Assembly (NCBI GenBank): GCA_023227835.1 | Contig: JALOCI010000093.1 | Coordinates: forward strand, 1 to 5,971 | Origin: Bacteroidales bacterium | Lineage (GTDB): Bacteria; Bacteroidota; Bacteroidia; Bacteroidales; UBA932 | Length of the DNA: 5,971 nt | Reading direction: 5' to 3' | Shown here: positions 4,630 through 5,971 of the stretch, piece by piece | Numbering within the stretch: the first letter of the stretch is position 1 | Layout of the letters: each line of letters starts with the position of its first letter | The notes under the pieces: generated by a model | Databases searched by the model: none | What the model was told of the DNA's origin: nothing | Seen by the model: the letters and a program-made list of their open reading frames with translations, nothing else | Made by a program: the position numbers and the translations under genes

Positions 4630-4713
4630 ATGTTGATTTTACTCGGAGCTGTCTGCGGACTTGCTGGCTGGTTGGCCGGACAAGCCGTAGGAGCCTTCCT
4701 AGACAATCTTTAG
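4630..4713 (+). CDS. 27-aa hydrophobic membrane microprotein
   Basis: ATG 4630 to TAG 4711-4713 encodes MLILLGAVCGLAGWLAGQAV followed by GAFLDNL. Nearly the whole peptide could be one membrane helix, with small-residue spacings (GLAG, GQAVG) that favour helix packing, and one Cys. AAGG and AGGGG lie 6-14 bases before the ATG, but they also form the -10 region of P4. If P4 is used, the mRNA would be essentially leaderless; if transcription reads through from upstream, the AGGGG could serve as ribosome binding site. It fits tightly between a terminator and the convergent gene, ending one base before that gene's stop. A holin-like, antiholin or envelope peptide is plausible; chance is possible at this length. 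Confidence 0.5.
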   Translation: MLILLGAVCGLAGWLAGQAVGAFLDNL

Positions 4714-4714
4714 C

Positions 4715-5971
4715 CTAGTCCCTTAGAGCAGAGGCCGCAATCGTCGGGATTGTCGCTCCAACCCCTAGTGTTGCCCCTCCTATTGCCGCAGCTTTCCATG
4801 CTGGATGTTTTGCCATGAATTCTCCTATCTTGCTCTTGCCTATCGTCCCGGCACCCTTTTCCGAAAGCACCTCCATAGCGTCATAGAGATTGCTCATCCT
4901 TTTCATCGACTCCTTAAATTCGGGGTTACCCGACAATTCAGAAATCAACTCGTTCATCTTCCTGCGGACGTTCCTGACAGCTTGCGAGGCGTTGGTGGCG
5001 TTGAGGTCGCCTTGGGCGGTCTTCTTGAACGCCCCTGTCATGGCTTCCGCAACGGCATCAAATTCCTTTCTTGCCGCCCACAGACCCTCGGCGTTCTGCG
5101 GGTGCTTCTTGATGATGTCAAGGGCGGTATCCACCACCTTGTTGTAGGCTGACCCCTCCGCAGTCTCGGATATGAACATCAGCGGTTTTTCCTCGACCAC
5201 GGACCTGATGTAGTTTTCCGCCTGTTGGAGATTAAACCCCTTTTTGTTTCCAGCCAAGGTTTTTTCCAGGTTCTGCGCCAATGAAGTTACCTCCTTGTCG
5301 ATTACCTTCACGTTTTCCGCTATTGATTTCTTCGGGTCAACAAGACCGACCATCTCTTCCGCCAACATCTTAGTCTCGTCCGACGGGATGATTTTAGACT
5401 TTGACAGAAGACCAGAAGCAGTAGTGCGCCCCTCTCTGACGGCGGCCTCCTTCATCGCCTTAGTCTCGACAGGAGACAAAAGCTCCTGTAGCCGCTGGAC
5501 GTCTTTGGCGGCAGAAACCGCCTTTTTGGCCTTGACACCAGCGCTTATTGTTTCAACAACCTTCGTCGCTATTTCCCCAGCTCCAACGACACCTTTCCCG
5601 ACAGGAAAGATTTCGGCGATGTTCACAACCGCCTCCAAATCCTTGGCGGCCTCCTCGTTATTTGATTTCCACTTCTCGTAAGCCTCAAGGCCTGACTGAA
5701 CGGCACTTAACCCAGCCTTTCCTACGTTAGTGCTCAAAAATCCAGTTACTGCCTGTCCAGCCTTCTGCTCGACGGAAGCCGGGGTAATTGCCTTGACTGC
5801 CCCGACGGCAGCTCCTGCGGCCACGTCGTTGACAGCCCCGATACCTGTTCCGACGGCCCTGACAGCACCGCGCAACGGGTTGATTTCTCCCTCGGCCACC
5901 TGCTGAAAAGTCTCCTTCAAGACTCCGCCCCTTTCCTTAAGAGACTCGAAAGTAGAGGCGGCAGTGTCCTT
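4715..5971 (-). CDS. Large virion-internal or tape-measure-like protein, C-terminal 418 aa (partial)
   Basis: The frame is open from the window edge (5971, minus strand) to TAG at 4717-4715. A TTG at 5920 is possible as a start, but in-frame coding continues beyond it with similar composition, so the gene is treated as cut by the window. The visible part begins with Ala/Gly/Val-rich amphipathic helices (AVRAVGTGIGAVNDVAAGAA and onward), then a second Gly/Val-rich hydrophobic segment (VGKGVVGAGEIATKVVETIS). A long, charged, helical middle follows, and then a hydrophobic tail (AAAIGGATLGVGATIPTIAA). This composition is typical of phage internal virion, ejection or tape-measure proteins. I see no catalytic motif and cannot name a family. 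It converges on the 27-aa gene, leaving one base between stops, and may use the hairpin at 4580-4611 as terminator. Confidence 0.75.
   Translation of the reverse strand, partial: KDTAASTFESLKERGGVLKETFQQVAEGEINPLRGAVRAVGTGIGAVNDVAAGAAVGAVKAITPASVEQKAGQAVTGFLSTNVGKAGLSAVQSGLEAYEKWKSNNEEAAKDLEAVVNIAEIFPVGKGVVGAGEIATKVVETISAGVKAKKAVSAAKDVQRLQELLSPVETKAMKEAAVREGRTTASGLLSKSKIIPSDETKMLAEEMVGLVDPKKSIAENVKVIDKEVTSLAQNLEKTLAGNKKGFNLQQAENYIRSVVEEKPLMFISETAEGSAYNKVVDTALDIIKKHPQNAEGLWAARKEFDAVAEAMTGAFKKTAQGDLNATNASQAVRNVRRKMNELISELSGNPEFKESMKRMSNLYDAMEVLSEKGAGTIGKSKIGEFMAKHPAWKAAAIGGATLGVGATIPTIAASALRD

Noticed and set aside
1..5971. CRISPR arrays, tRNA genes, insertion sequences or integrase attachment sites
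   Set aside because: I found no regularly spaced repeats, no cloverleaf-like sequence, no transposase or integrase motif and no terminal inverted repeats.

Overview
The window reads as a GC-rich stretch of a virus, prophage or other mobile element of a Patescibacteria (CPR, Parcubacteria-like) bacterium. Two things suggest this. The secreted protein at 2833-4005 carries a domain pattern (YYV-DG-RYVFP, NVTYRPGVRMVK-TTDPK-YAV-GGVLRW) that I associate from memory with Parcubacteria proteins. The minus-strand gene at the right edge has the long Ala/Gly-rich, helical, low-complexity look of a virion-internal or tape-measure-like protein. Both points are recognition by eye, not database matches. 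TGA, TAA and TAG all appear to act as stops, so no code reassignment is visible.

Layout, left to right: the 3' end of a small zinc-ribbon-like gene (1-156); an 89-aa hypothetical gene starting one base after it (158-427); a helical protein of 167 aa (474-977) with its own promoter, a 5' leader hairpin and a terminator; a hairpin-rich convergent intergenic stretch; a minus-strand gene (1143-2507) joining a papain-like (C1) cysteine peptidase to a two-helix, holin-like C-terminus; a 325-bp divergent regulatory region (2508-2832) with back-to-back promoters and a possible structured leader RNA; the secreted Patescibacteria-type protein (2833-4005); a paralogue of the helical protein (4094-4570) with promoter and terminator; a 27-aa membrane microprotein (4630-4713) whose promoter starts in the terminator loop; and the 3' part of the virion-like minus-strand gene (4715-5971).

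The strongest unannotated signal is regulatory. Five promoter-like elements, all outside or at the very edge of genes, share TTGACA, a spacer of exactly 17 bp, a TA-starting -10 element and similar bases up to the presumed transcription start. Genes from 474 to 4713 are therefore mostly single transcription units with their own promoter, on alternating strands. Most of their start codons lack a Shine-Dalgarno sequence. The two helical paralogues look like abundant proteins of unknown function. The peptidase-membrane fusion and the 27-aa peptide are candidates for lysis, entry or envelope functions, and the secreted protein may change the host surface; these roles are inferences.
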